A stretch of DNA of 64,000 nucleotides from Candidatus Magnetocorallium paracelense (GTDB lineage: Bacteria; Nitrospirota; Thermodesulfovibrionia; Thermodesulfovibrionales; Magnetobacteriaceae), in the NCBI GenBank assembly GCA_029001845.1, contig JAREWP010000093.1, forward strand, positions 1 to 64,000. The letters run 5' to 3'. Both the position numbers and the translations under genes were made by a program. Positions 18,881-28,046 of this stretch are shown in pieces. Position 1 is the stretch's first letter; the number at the start of each line of letters is the position of its first letter. Under the pieces are notes generated by a model. It saw only the letters and a list, made by a program, of their open reading frames with translations, was not told the DNA's origin and searched no databases.

Positions 18881-19819
18881 TTATATATGCGAAGAGATCA
18901 TGTTCGAAGGCTTAAAGAAGAGTTTTACAGGCGTAAAAAGAGGGTCAAGTTTGTCTGATACGCGAATTGCCATTGTTCCCCTCTTTTTAATAGCATGTTG
19001 AAGGTCCGGATATTTTGATGATTGAAAAGCAGTGACAGTTGTTCCGCAGAGTATATTCAGGTGGTCGTCGCTGGCCCCTATAGAAGCAAGGCCAAACCTG
19101 TGGGAATACTTTTCGTTAAGGGCGTGGGCCGTGCAGATATCTTCTATACTGTCTGCATATTCCACGAATTTATGCTCTATGTATGAGAGGGGCATACCAA
19201 AGGGATATGATCTGCTGATACCGGGGTGGGGGATTATGGTTACCCCTCCCATTGCACAGGTTAACCTGGCAACACTTTCCGCAGGGGGTAAGCTTTTGTC
19301 AAAGGTCTGAAAATAGCGATGAATTTGCTTCAGCATATTCGGTTTATAGTACTCTTCAGGAAAGAGGGTTATGAGGTGACCCATATTCGTGCTGACCTCT
19401 AAGGCCGGGTAACAGACAGGGGGTTTTAGCCCCTCATGGTTCCAGTATTTCCTCACCCTGTCCTGCTCTTCGATTGAGGCGATATTCTGCTCAAGAAAGT
19501 AGCGGTCATGAGTCAAGTGCTCCGTTATGGTCACAAAATCAAGGCCAAGAGTTGCTCCCCTGGTAAAGATGGTTTCTACCGAATGTCCGCCGTCCGAAAA
19601 GGTCGAGTGAGAGTGGGTTTCACCGATAATAAGGCCGGGGGAATGCTGTTTTAGGGCCTTTATACTTGCAATAAGATCATCGTCGAGGACATTATCTGCA
19701 ACCAGTTTTGCAAAGGGTTTGATGATTTCACTTTTTGCCTTGTTGGGAAGAGCAAGGGTTGTTAATGACACCCCAAGGGAAAGTCCCGCAATTTTTTTCA
19801 TGAATGTTCTTCGTTTCAT
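18881..19819 (-). CDS. Exported PHP-domain metallophosphoesterase
   Basis: This 312-residue protein begins with a twin-arginine-like leader (KRRTFMKK, then a hydrophobic run IAGLSLGVSLTTLALP and a likely cleavage near AKS), so export by Tat is expected. The body is a PHP-type hydrolase with metal-binding motifs ETHSHSTFSDGG (HxH), EHLTHD, IIPHPG and GASDDH. The substrate is not predictable from motifs; family members hydrolyse phosphodiesters or phosphomonoesters. It appears monocistronic and is the intact copy of the relic at 11892-12048. Lack of obvious partners leaves its role open. Confidence 0.85.
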   Translation of the reverse strand: MKRRTFMKKIAGLSLGVSLTTLALPNKAKSEIIKPFAKLVADNVLDDDLIASIKALKQHSPGLIIGETHSHSTFSDGGHSVETIFTRGATLGLDFVTITEHLTHDRYFLEQNIASIEEQDRVRKYWNHEGLKPPVCYPALEVSTNMGHLITLFPEEYYKPNMLKQIHRYFQTFDKSLPPAESVARLTCAMGGVTIIPHPGISRSYPFGMPLSYIEHKFVEYADSIEDICTAHALNEKYSHRFGLASIGASDDHLNILCGTTVTAFQSSKYPDLQHAIKKRGTMAIRVSDKLDPLFTPVKLFFKPSNMISSHI

Positions 19820-20006
19820 AAATACGCCCGTTTAAATGAAGTGTTATGTTCTTGTTTCGGATTGTGTGATTGCAGGAACTTTGGAATGTACTCCCGCCTT
19901 CAAGTCACAATTTAAATACTCGTCAGGATTAAGTTCGGGAGAATATGAAGGAAGATAATATAACTCTATCATATCCTTATGTGGGGTAGTCAGCTAACCA
20001 AGGGAA

Positions 20007-20297
20007 TTAAGCGTAGTCTTTTTCAGGGACAAGGCGGAAGGTTTCAGCGGTAAAGGCTTTGTGAACTTCCTCTTTTACAATCTGGCGTACGTCGTCTCTG
20101 TCCGGTTTATTGTCAAGTTCCTGCCCTTGCCTGGCAAGTTCCTGCCCTTGCCTGGTAAGTTCCTGCCCTTGCCTGGTAAGTTCCTGTCCTTGCCTGAAAA
20201 CCTCTTTCTTGATATCCCCAATCTCTTTAGCAAGAGGAGGAATGACCTGATTAAGGGCATCAATAAGGTCTTCTTTTGTAAGGGGTTTGTCTGACAT
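20007..20297 (-). CDS. Small coiled-coil protein with heptad repeats
   Basis: I use the ATG at 20297 (MSDKPLTKEDLIDALNQV); an upstream in-frame start at 20357 adds 20 unconvincing residues. The 96-residue product has an N-terminal helical part, four near-identical seven-residue units RQGQEL(T/A) and a charged tail ending LVPEKDYA. It is predicted to be wholly coiled coil with no membrane helix. Similar small proteins are common accessory genes without known function. The repeats arise from a 21-bp tandem repeat (20114-20197), so length may vary between strains. Confidence 0.65.
   Translation of the reverse strand: MSDKPLTKEDLIDALNQVIPPLAKEIGDIKKEVFRQGQELTRQGQELTRQGQELARQGQELDNKPDRDDVRQIVKEEVHKAFTAETFRLVPEKDYA
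20114..20197. repeat. Four tandem 21-bp units inside a coiled-coil gene
   Basis: The unit AAGTTCCTGCCCTTGCCTGG (plus one base) is repeated four times with two or three substitutions. Each unit encodes exactly one heptad, RQGQEL plus T or A, so gain or loss of units keeps the frame and changes coiled-coil length by whole heptads. Confidence 0.85.
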
Positions 20298-20579
20298 GTT
20301 TTTAGTATATAAAAATAATTGCAAATTGTCAATCAGGTTGTTCCGACTCTGGAGCAAAGTAAAAGGTTATACACAACCCGTACTAATCCGCACCTATTCA
20401 ACCAGACTGATTACTCCTCTCTCCGGATTGTAAACATACAGAGAAATATCGAGATCGATACCCATCGAGTACTTTTAGCGAGGCGGCATCGGCTTTCGAT
20501 TCGTACTACTACAATTTGATATTGTTGAAATTACCGGAATTTCTCTGTGGCCGTAAGTCATTGATTTTAAAGGGGAAAA

Positions 20580-20654
20580 TGGTGGGCGATACTGGTTTCG
20601 AACCAGTGACCTCTGCCGTGTGAAGGCAGCGCTCTCCCGCTGAGCTAATCGCCC
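20580..20654 (-). tRNA. tRNA-Val (anticodon CAC)
   Basis: The reverse complement folds into a complete cloverleaf. The acceptor stem GGGCGAT/ATCGCCC, D-arm GCTC/GAGC, anticodon stem CTGCC/GGCAG with loop TTCACAC (anticodon CAC, reading GUG) and T-arm ACTGG/CCAGT with TTCGAAA loop are all intact. CCA is encoded at 20580-20582 after discriminator A. No variable-loop anomaly is seen. Confidence 0.95.
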
Positions 20655-21100
20655 GAAGCGTTGATTTTAGTAACTTCCCGGCTGTAGCAACCGAGATAGT
20701 AACACCTATTGTAGCAGAATGGCGCTTCTTTTCAAAAGTCTTTATTCCAACTCTGAGATTATCCGGGCAATGATGAGAGTATTTTGTTGTCATGAAAACT
20801 GTTTTATGGCCGGGAAGCTTTTGTTCTCATAGAGGTCCGCTCCGCTTTTGACAGGTCGAGTTGCGGATGTATGGAGAGTGCTCACGAACATCATTGTATG
20901 CCCACCACAATCAACTCCGGCCCTAAAAAGGGAGTTACATTTAATTGAGACTTCAGAAAAATCAAAAGACGGCTCGGAAACTAATAATTTTGATTCCAAG
21001 CCTAAAAAATTTTCTTATAAAATAAATCTCTGTGAAAGGAAGTAATAAAGACTCAGGCAAAGACAGGCAAATTCTAATCCCAGGCTAATTCATTTATCCT
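20655..21100. other. Spacer downstream of tRNA-Val with no supported gene
   Basis: Short open frames occur on both strands, but none has a convincing start, ribosome site or recognisable motif. tRNA-flanking spacers often receive insertions, and relics of a toxin and a transposase begin at 21101, but no attachment-site duplication of the tRNA 3' end was noticed. Confidence 0.4.
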
Positions 21101-21425
21101 TTATCTGTTCGATTCGACCTCGTATTCGATATATAGTAACTTTGCTGCTTTTTTTAATGACTTATCAAGCGTCCATAAAGGCGTATTTGAGATCAGAGAT
21201 GAACCAAGGAGGTGTGCGTCAATATAGCCTATGCCCATTAGATTTTGTGACTCAATAAAGACCATCACTTCCAAGTGGTCAAGAACATCGACCATTGGCA
21301 GAGCTTCAAACAACCGGATTATTTCCTTTCTATTTTTTAAACTGCCGCAAGCCAACTCTCCGATTATAAGGGATGGCATACTACAATGCCCTGATCAAGA
21401 AGTTCAATGAAAGGTACTGAATGAT
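21101..21425 (-). pseudogene. VapC-like PIN-domain toxin, truncated and frameshifted
   Basis: The intact C-terminal frame (PSLIIGELACGSLKNRKEII, then MGIGYIDAHLLGSSLISNTP and LWTLDKSLKKAA) is typical of VapC ribonucleases, with the acidic residues of the second half (GELACG, GYIDAH, TLDK). The preceding residues FIELLDQGIVVCHPL are found in another frame, so one T has been lost at CATCCCTT. The first 20 or so residues with the first catalytic Asp (V-D-T-S) are absent, replaced by transposase-derived DNA. No VapB antitoxin is present, so the gene is dead. Confidence 0.75.
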
Positions 21426-21505
21426 CTGAGAGAGGGGAAGTTGGATTATATTGATTTATCGGATTGGACATTTCATGATAAATTTTTTGCATTTTTGTTG
21501 GGAAT

Positions 21506-21853
21506 GAGGAGCGGCATCGTCAGGTAAAGCGGTTTGGGAATATTAACAAATTTAGTTCTCCCGATAAATCTCTGATTGAAGCTCATGTTATGTTTACCCT
21601 GCTGACTTATACTCTGATACAACTTTATCTGAATAAAAAGCATCTGAGTGATCTTGCAAACAAAACCGGTTCATCCTTAAAAAGAGAGGAGCAGATGGGA
21701 ACTAACAGTGTGATCGTGTATTCTGGCAAGTATTTTGCCGTCTTCGATTTGGGGGACTACACTGAGGAAATAGCATTCCTGAACGATGACGCCAGGCTGA
21801 AATTGCAGAAATGGATAAAAGGATTTAAACAACGAAAAAAATTCATATGTTAA
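21506..21853 (+). pseudogene. DDE transposase C-terminal fragment
   Basis: The frame reads EERHRQVKRFGNINKFSSP, then EAHVMFTLLTYTLIQLYL and a C-terminal tail. This is the E-x-x-x-R/H region and helical end of DDE transposases of the IS4/ISAs1-like group. Upstream, a different frame (LREGKLDYIDLSDWTFHDKF) carries a more N-terminal part, so the gene is interrupted. No catalytic Asp pair or terminal inverted repeats were found. It abuts the vapC relic and probably truncated it on insertion. Confidence 0.65.
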
Positions 21854-22076
21854 AAAGCTTAAAAATGTAGGTTTTACCGAAGAACAGGCCGAAGTGCAGG
21901 CTGCAAGCATAGTCGAATTGGTTGATGAACAACTGACCACAAAACGTGATTTTAAAGAGATCGTAATAACTCTGAAAAGCGTTATAAGAGAGCTTGAACT
22001 TCGTCTTACCATTAAATTAAGTGCTATAGTCGCTGTCGGAATAGGAATAGTCGCTGTCTTGGTTAAACTGCTTTAA
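21849..22076 (+). pseudogene. 5'-truncated small coiled-coil membrane protein
   Basis: The frame reads YVKKLKNVGFTEEQAEVQAA, then DEQLTTKRDFKEIV and a coiled coil ending in a hydrophobic helix (LSAIVAVGIGIVAVLVKLL). This is the layout of DUF1640-like small coiled-coil proteins. The usual N-terminal start is missing because the transposase fragment runs into the gene. An internal ATG at 21894 could produce a 60-residue peptide, but I see no good ribosome site. Confidence 0.6.
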
Positions 22077-22154
22077 TCATCAATCAGGGTATGAGCAATC
22101 CGGGAGACCTACGGCTCTTTTTTTTACGCCTTCTATTTATAATGAAAAAACAGT

Positions 22155-25100
22155 CTATGACCTTTTTTTCATCCTTAAACGAAATTCTTTAAACTTCTCC
22201 AGAAGCTCGAATTCAACAGGTATGATCAGGAGGGTAAGTAATGTTGCACTTGCAAGCCCTGTAACAAACGCGGTAGCCATGGGCGTCCAAGAGATCGACT
22301 TATTCGGTATGCCGATGGCCATGGGTAAAAGGCCTGTAATCGTCGTTATTGTAGTTATAAGTACGGGCCTCATTCTTACGTTGCACCCATGCAATACGGC
22401 CTCTCTTATTTCAGTGTTTTCATTTCTTCTTATATTCATAAATTCAATCATTATCAACGAATCGTTAACAGAAACACCGGCCAGTCCCACAATAGCCAAA
22501 AAACTTCCTAACGTAAAAGGTGAGCGGGTTAAGAAGACACCTAAAATTACACCTGTAATCGCGAATGCGACTGCCGATAAAATGATTACAGGTTGAAAGT
22601 AATCATTAAACTGTGAGGCAAGGACCATATAAATAGCCAGAACTGCAACAAAAAAGGCTATCGTAAGAGATGAATAAGCCCTCCCTGTAGACTCGAACTC
22701 ACCGGCGAAAACCAAAGTTACACCTGGGTGTTGATAAGCTCGTTTATCAAAAAAATTTTTAACCAAATACTGTACTCTGTTTGGTGACAACTGTGAACCA
22801 TCCCTTATATTGGATGTAATTGTTATAGAAGGTTTACCATTATATCTTTGTCTTGAACTTAATTCTTTGAGATAACGAACCGTCACAAGATCTCCTACGA
22901 AAACAGGTGAATCACCGTTTTCTATGACAGGTAGGTTTAGTACCTCCGATGGCATGGTGATACCACTTTTTTCGAAATTGCCTTTATCATCCACCCTGGC
23001 AAGGCGCACCAGCAAATCCACTTCCTCATCCGTTGTCCTGAACAGACCTGCATTATATCCGTTTAAGGCGCCTGCTACAATTGATGTCACATAATCAGGT
23101 GTTAGATTATATTCATATATGGCCTTCAATTTAGGTGTAAATTTCACAACTGTCTGTAAGTCCGCCCTGTTGTCCTCGAGCTCTATAAGATCTTTGAATT
23201 CCTCTTCTCTTTTTAAGAAATCCAATATTTCATCAGTCGCAACGTTGATGTCCTCCAGTGTATTGCCGGTGACTCTGATATTAACAGCTTTGCCGACCGG
23301 AGGACCTGTATTTTCAGCAAAGATCCGAAGCTCGGGCTTAGGTCTGTTTGAATAATTTTCATCTATATATTGATTGAGTTTTTCCCTCATAAAATCCAGG
23401 TGTTTCAATGGATCGTTTTCCGGATTTTCGGGAAATTCAATATCTTTCTGCTCCGGGAGAGTGACTATTACCTGTCCGAAGTTATGTCCCAGGTGAGCCT
23501 CATAATCAATATCTTCATAGTATCCGGCAGTACCGGAAGCCGATTCTGCCTGTTTTTTTCCGAAGGACATGATATAACGTGATAAATCCCGGACTACCCG
23601 GTCTGTCTCTTCGATAGCCGTTCCCGGCGGCATGAAAACAGGTACATGGTACCTGAAACAATTCCCCGGAAAGAAGTCCACCTTTATAAGAGGCATCATA
23701 CCCGAAACTGAAAGGCCCAGAATTACAATAGATATAATAAAAAGTGCAACAGTTGCAAGTAATGTCACAACCTTATGATTTAATAAAAGAGAGAGAATCA
23801 TTTTATATTGCTTCCACAGGAAGTTAAAGATGCCGGAGAAGAGAGTATTCTCCTTTTCATTATTAGTCGTCGATAGCTTTTTTGGGCCCCAGTCCAGGAT
23901 ATGTATTGGTAATATAAATAGAGATTCAATTAAAGATGCTATCAGGGCGAATGAAACGGCTTTGGGGATCACACTGAAAAAAGCTCCCGTTGTTCCGGTC
24001 ATTAACAACATTGGGATAAAAGCCAGAATACTGGTCAGGATAGAGCTGAAAATAGGGAGAATAACCTCGGATACCCCGCTTATGACAGCCTCTTTTAAGG
24101 GTTTTCCCGTCTCCAGGTGTCTGTAGACATTTTCAATAAGAATAATAGCGTCGTCAACAATGATTCCCGATACCAGGACAAAGGAAAAAAGACTTATCGT
24201 ATTAATGGATTCGCCGGTAAATCTAAGAAATACGATTGCAACAAGGAAAGAAAAGGGGATGCCCACCGAGGCGAGCATTGCGTTTCTAAAACCGAGGGTC
24301 ATCCACAGGATCAATGTGACCAGGATCATTCCGAGAATCATATTTCCCGATAAGGTCCTAACCGAATCTTTTATCTCAATCGTCGAGTCATTAGTAAGAA
24401 CGACATTCACATCATCTCTCTGATGAATATCGGTAAAACGTTTTGACAGCCTCCTTACCTCATCGGCAATGGAGAGGGAATTGGCGCCTTTTTCCTTTTT
24501 AACAATGAGTTTTATTGTACTTTGGCCATTTGCAGATGACATGGTGTCAGGCTGTCTGTGGGAAAGCATAACATTTGTCACAAGGTCTGACACGGTCAGG
24601 AAATTGCCGTCCCCATCCCGTCTTACAATAGTGTTTAAAATCCTGCTTTGGTCATTAAACCTTTCTCCCGTATCCAGCATATACTCATGACTTTTGTGTT
24701 TGAAACGACCTGTGGGGATCTTGGTATTGGCTGATTTTATAGCCATACCCGCCTCTTCAAAGGTTATGCCGTATTTACGAAGTTTTTTTGGATCCAGCGA
24801 TATATGAAATTCATTTTTGTAATCCCCTGATAATTCAACCTCCAAAACACCCGGTATATTGATCAGCTCTGATTTAAACTCTTCGGCAAGAAGCTTAAGT
24901 GTCCTGTTTGACACCTCTCCTGTAATATTAACAACAATAACAGGAATCAAATACTGTGTATCCAGATATTGAAAAACAGGTTCGTCTACTTCTTTGGGAA
25001 GATCGCTTTTTATGTTTAAGACTCTGAATCTCAGATCCTTGAAGAGATTAACATAATCGGTGTCATCAATAAACTTGACATCAATGTTAGAATAGTTTCG

Positions 25101-25358
25101 TCGAGAAGTGGACTTCACAAATTCTATATTTTCAAGCCCGTCTATGGCGTCTTCTATTTTATCGGTCACCAGACTTTCCACATCTTCCGCCGATGCTCCA
25201 TAATAAACGACATCTATTAAAACCCTGCCCATATCTACCGGCGGCATATTTTCAACGGAAGAGGTAAAAATACTGTAGATACCGGTAAAAACAATTATTA
25301 CAAAGACAACATTCAGGAAGACTACTTGTTTTAATGTATATTGAACAAAACTTCGCAT
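22155..25358 (-). CDS. RND-family efflux transporter permease
   Basis: The 1067-residue length and the 12-helix plan with two large periplasmic loops are those of AcrB/CzcA-type pumps. N-terminal helix 1 is followed by VENMPPVDMGRVLIDVVYYG, then the porter domain. The helix-4 relay Asp pair is in SGIIVDDAIILIENVYRHLE. The second repeat ends with GVSVNDSLIMIEFMNIRR and a final helix. It uses the proton gradient to export hydrophobic or amphiphilic compounds across both membranes. The adaptor gene lies 14 bp upstream in the same operon; no TolC-like outer-membrane channel is in the window. A role in exporting the polyketide 7 kb away is possible but unproven. Confidence 0.94.
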   Translation of the reverse strand: MRSFVQYTLKQVVFLNVVFVIIVFTGIYSIFTSSVENMPPVDMGRVLIDVVYYGASAEDVESLVTDKIEDAIDGLENIEFVKSTSRRNYSNIDVKFIDDTDYVNLFKDLRFRVLNIKSDLPKEVDEPVFQYLDTQYLIPVIVVNITGEVSNRTLKLLAEEFKSELINIPGVLEVELSGDYKNEFHISLDPKKLRKYGITFEEAGMAIKSANTKIPTGRFKHKSHEYMLDTGERFNDQSRILNTIVRRDGDGNFLTVSDLVTNVMLSHRQPDTMSSANGQSTIKLIVKKEKGANSLSIADEVRRLSKRFTDIHQRDDVNVVLTNDSTIEIKDSVRTLSGNMILGMILVTLILWMTLGFRNAMLASVGIPFSFLVAIVFLRFTGESINTISLFSFVLVSGIIVDDAIILIENVYRHLETGKPLKEAVISGVSEVILPIFSSILTSILAFIPMLLMTGTTGAFFSVIPKAVSFALIASLIESLFILPIHILDWGPKKLSTTNNEKENTLFSGIFNFLWKQYKMILSLLLNHKVVTLLATVALFIISIVILGLSVSGMMPLIKVDFFPGNCFRYHVPVFMPPGTAIEETDRVVRDLSRYIMSFGKKQAESASGTAGYYEDIDYEAHLGHNFGQVIVTLPEQKDIEFPENPENDPLKHLDFMREKLNQYIDENYSNRPKPELRIFAENTGPPVGKAVNIRVTGNTLEDINVATDEILDFLKREEEFKDLIELEDNRADLQTVVKFTPKLKAIYEYNLTPDYVTSIVAGALNGYNAGLFRTTDEEVDLLVRLARVDDKGNFEKSGITMPSEVLNLPVIENGDSPVFVGDLVTVRYLKELSSRQRYNGKPSITITSNIRDGSQLSPNRVQYLVKNFFDKRAYQHPGVTLVFAGEFESTGRAYSSLTIAFFVAVLAIYMVLASQFNDYFQPVIILSAVAFAITGVILGVFLTRSPFTLGSFLAIVGLAGVSVNDSLIMIEFMNIRRNENTEIREAVLHGCNVRMRPVLITTITTITGLLPMAIGIPNKSISWTPMATAFVTGLASATLLTLLIIPVEFELLEKFKEFRLRMKKRS

Positions 25359-25372
25359 ATTGATTCAACTCT

Positions 25373-26401
25373 TCACTTTGTCAAAACAGGTTTAAGCCGG
25401 GTTCCATGTTCAAGCCTTTTATCATAGGCTGCAATGAGAAAGTCAGCGGACTCTTCGAGTAAGATTAAATTAACGATATCACCATTCATTAATTCAACCT
25501 TCGGATGATCATACCTCTCTATAACAGCGGCCTTTGGAATCATTATCCCCTGATCCGGAATTTTGAGGGAAACAGTAAACTGAAGGCCACCGCGATGATA
25601 ACCTTCATAATTCTTTATTTCAAGCTCGATCTTAAACTTTCTCGTCTTATCGTCAAAAGCAGGATTTAACCACTTTATCGAAGCATCCACCTCTTTTCCT
25701 TCCACCATAGCGTGAAATCCCGACCCAAACTCTTCCAGCGCCTTGAGTTGTTCTCTTGAAACAGATAGGGGTACTACCAGCTGTCTGTAATCAGAGACCC
25801 TGGCCAACTCTTTACCAACCTCTATGATATCTCCCGGTTCAATGTTTTTTTGAGTAATCACAAATCCTTCAGGCATGTTAATCGTATAACGTTTTCTGCG
25901 CTCTTCCAACTCTTTCAATTCAATCTCAAGTGATCTTTTTTCATTCACGGTAAAGCTTACATCGAACTTCGCCTGATCAAGGTCTTGCCTGATTTCATCT
26001 CTCATTTCTTCAGAAACCAGGCTCTTTTTAAACAATGAGTTTACTCGCTTATATTCTTTTTCCAAATAGTCAATACGGGACTTGATACTTTGAATCTTCA
26101 CGTTTGTCCTGTTTATCGTATTTTTCCATGCCTTGATTGACAGATTAATAAAGGTGGGATCAATTTCGATAAAAGGCTGATCTTTTATTACATCTCCCTC
26201 TTCATAATTAACACCAATGACCTTCCCATTAACCTCGGATGAGACTGTAATATGTCTTACACTCCGTGTAAATCCGGTAAGCAGTACTTCTTTATATGCC
26301 TGTTTAACATATAGATTATCAAGGCTTTGTGCATTCGCAGTCAAAATCTGAGTGAGTAACAAACAGATAACCATAACAGAAAAACAAAATTGTTTAATCA
26401 T
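25373..26401 (-). CDS. RND efflux periplasmic adaptor (membrane fusion protein)
   Basis: This 342-residue secreted protein has a signal peptide (MIKQFCFSVMVICLLLTQIL, cleavage near ANAQS). The lipoyl half-motif GKVIGVNYEEGDVIKDQP is followed by a long coiled-coil hairpin (about 85-175), the second lipoyl half (MPEGFVITQKNIEPGDIIEV) and beta-barrel/membrane-proximal domains. There is no lipobox Cys at the cleavage site, so it is not a classical lipoprotein adaptor. It is the first gene of the pair and should bridge the RND pump to an outer-membrane channel. Confidence 0.92.
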   Translation of the reverse strand: MIKQFCFSVMVICLLLTQILTANAQSLDNLYVKQAYKEVLLTGFTRSVRHITVSSEVNGKVIGVNYEEGDVIKDQPFIEIDPTFINLSIKAWKNTINRTNVKIQSIKSRIDYLEKEYKRVNSLFKKSLVSEEMRDEIRQDLDQAKFDVSFTVNEKRSLEIELKELEERRKRYTINMPEGFVITQKNIEPGDIIEVGKELARVSDYRQLVVPLSVSREQLKALEEFGSGFHAMVEGKEVDASIKWLNPAFDDKTRKFKIELEIKNYEGYHRGGLQFTVSLKIPDQGIMIPKAAVIERYDHPKVELMNGDIVNLILLEESADFLIAAYDKRLEHGTRLKPVLTK

Positions 26402-26421
26402 ACGAAATTACCCCCTTGTAT

Positions 26422-26553
26422 CAATACCATTAACTTAAGGGGTGAAGCACCTTCCGACGTAAGCGGGTCATGTTTGAGAAGGCGCAGCGAAGCGGAGCCT
26501 TCAAGTTTAGCCGCTGAAGGCGGATGGTGCTTTGTTCCTTAAGTGAATGACAT
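26422..26553. mobile_element. 132-bp palindromic MITE-like element, copy A
   Basis: CAATACCATTAACTTAAGG at the left is inversely matched by CCTTAAGTGAATGACATTG at the right end, and the middle forms a second stem around GAAGGCGCAGCG/AGCGGAGCCTTC. An almost identical copy lies at 31919-32050. Copy A is flanked by an imperfect direct repeat (CCCTTGTAT on the left, CCTTTGTAT on the right). It carries no gene and is a non-autonomous element. Confidence 0.75.
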
Positions 26554-26878
26554 TGCCTTTGTATAATAAAAGCTCCAACTTTTTTAATACACTTTCGGAG
26601 CTATTTTACCCCAAGTCAAGGTAAACTCTCAACAGAGTCTTTGTTTAACATTCCTTGGCTTATTCTTACATATTCCATCCATTTTTCAGAAACCGCTCCT
26701 CCGGTTATGTTATACTTCATACTGTTTAAATAGAGATTTTGAGGATGATATAAACGGAGTTTTGGGCGCCGGGCTCCCGGTTTAAAGCATAGTAACAAGC
26801 ATCACTTTTCCAAAAAATCTTTTTGCAGTATGTCAGACCATAGTGAAAAAAGCATACAAGAACTGAGATTGTAAGCAT
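26554..26878. other. Leader of the cNMP-CPBP gene pair
   Basis: This 325-bp spacer has no supported gene. AGCTCC and GGAGCT near 26570-26603 could form a stem. A reverse-strand open stretch around 26616-26798 has no start or motif that convinces me. The promoter for 26879 presumably lies in the AT-rich part after 26790. Confidence 0.35.
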
Positions 26879-28033
26879 ATGACAACAAACGAGTGGAACA
26901 ACCTCAAATCGTTTTCTCTCTTCAACGGAATGAACGACACGACACTTCAGACTCTCTGGAATGAAGTGCAGACTCGAACTTTTAAGGAAGGTGAGATGGT
27001 CTTTGAAGAGGGCAGTTCCGGTGACGAGCTCTATATGATCCGCTCCGGCGCGCTTGATGTCCTTAAGTCAGTTGATACATCAGGATATATCAAGATTTTC
27101 GAAATGACGGAAGACAGTTACTTTGGAGAGCTCTCTTTTCTGGACAGTTCTCCGAGGTCAGCTGCCATTCGCGCAAAGGAGAATACGACTCTTTATATTC
27201 TGAAAAAAAATGACTTGATTGAAAAAACCAAAAACAGCGCGGTATTGAATGAATTATACAGAAACATTGCGATTATAGCGTCGGAAAGAGTGAGAAACAC
27301 GACAACAGGTTACGTTGGTTCTTTAGAAAAACAGGTGGAATTACTAAATGATAAAGCCTATTTTACCGGCTTTTTAATTACTGTACTGGGAGCTTATTCC
27401 ATTGTTTTGGTTTTGACAAATTTACTAAACAACGTGTGGAGTTCTGTAAATATTTATGAACTGAAATTCACCTGGATTTTTCTACTGTTAGTCGCTCTTC
27501 CCGTACTTTTATTTGTGATAAAAAACAGAGAACCATGGCATTTTTTCGGTGTCACCTTGTACAACTGGAAACGCTCGCTCATTGAAGGGGTGACTTTTTC
27601 TTTCGCCTTTATTGCCATTGCATTCGCCCTGTTGACTCTTGCCGGAAACATGGGATGGACACCAAAAGATGATACTTCTTTTATGAGCTTTTTGTATATG
27701 ATGTTTGTCCGGAATTTTCCTTTTTTTGTACTTTACTTTCTCCATAGTTTTGGCCAGGAATTTGTAGCGAGAGGAGTATTTCAGAACTCGATACAAAAGG
27801 CCTTTGATGATGAAAAAGGATGGAAATCCGTCTTTCTGGCATCATTTGTCTTTGGGGTGTCTCACATTCCATATGGATCACTTTTAGTTGTATTTACATT
27901 GATTTCAGGGGTATTTTTCGGGTTTATCTTTTTACGACACAAGAATCTCATCGGAGTGTCAATTGTCCATTCCATTCTGGGTGCTTTTCTGTTCTCTCTC
28001 TCCCAGCTCCCTTTTATGTCCAAACTCGGTTAA
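26879..28033 (+). CDS. cNMP-binding domain fused to CPBP intramembrane protease, paralogue 1
   Basis: This 384-residue protein has an N-terminal cyclic-nucleotide-binding domain (about 12-125; phosphate cassette in YFGELSFLDSSPRSAAIRA). A short linker is followed by about seven membrane helices forming a CPBP/Abi (Rce1-like) domain. Recognisable CPBP motifs are EFVARGVFQ (motif 1, with one Glu of the usual EE pair replaced by Gln), FVFGVSHIP (motif 2 His) and HSILG (motif 3). It suggests a membrane glutamic protease gated by cAMP or another cNMP. It lies 13 bp upstream of a paralogue with the same architecture. Confidence 0.85.
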   Translation: MTTNEWNNLKSFSLFNGMNDTTLQTLWNEVQTRTFKEGEMVFEEGSSGDELYMIRSGALDVLKSVDTSGYIKIFEMTEDSYFGELSFLDSSPRSAAIRAKENTTLYILKKNDLIEKTKNSAVLNELYRNIAIIASERVRNTTTGYVGSLEKQVELLNDKAYFTGFLITVLGAYSIVLVLTNLLNNVWSSVNIYELKFTWIFLLLVALPVLLFVIKNREPWHFFGVTLYNWKRSLIEGVTFSFAFIAIAFALLTLAGNMGWTPKDDTSFMSFLYMMFVRNFPFFVLYFLHSFGQEFVARGVFQNSIQKAFDDEKGWKSVFLASFVFGVSHIPYGSLLVVFTLISGVFFGFIFLRHKNLIGVSIVHSILGAFLFSLSQLPFMSKLG

Positions 28034-28046
28034 AGACTATTCAACA

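Noticed and set aside
18801-19001. Open frame of 66 codons overlapping the end of the PHP gene
   Set aside because: It covers the kinase-fragment mosaic and runs antisense through the PHP gene end; no ribosome site or conserved motif.
20580-20654. Integrase attachment site at tRNA-Val
   Set aside because: No integrase gene and no direct repeat of the tRNA 3' end was noticed nearby.
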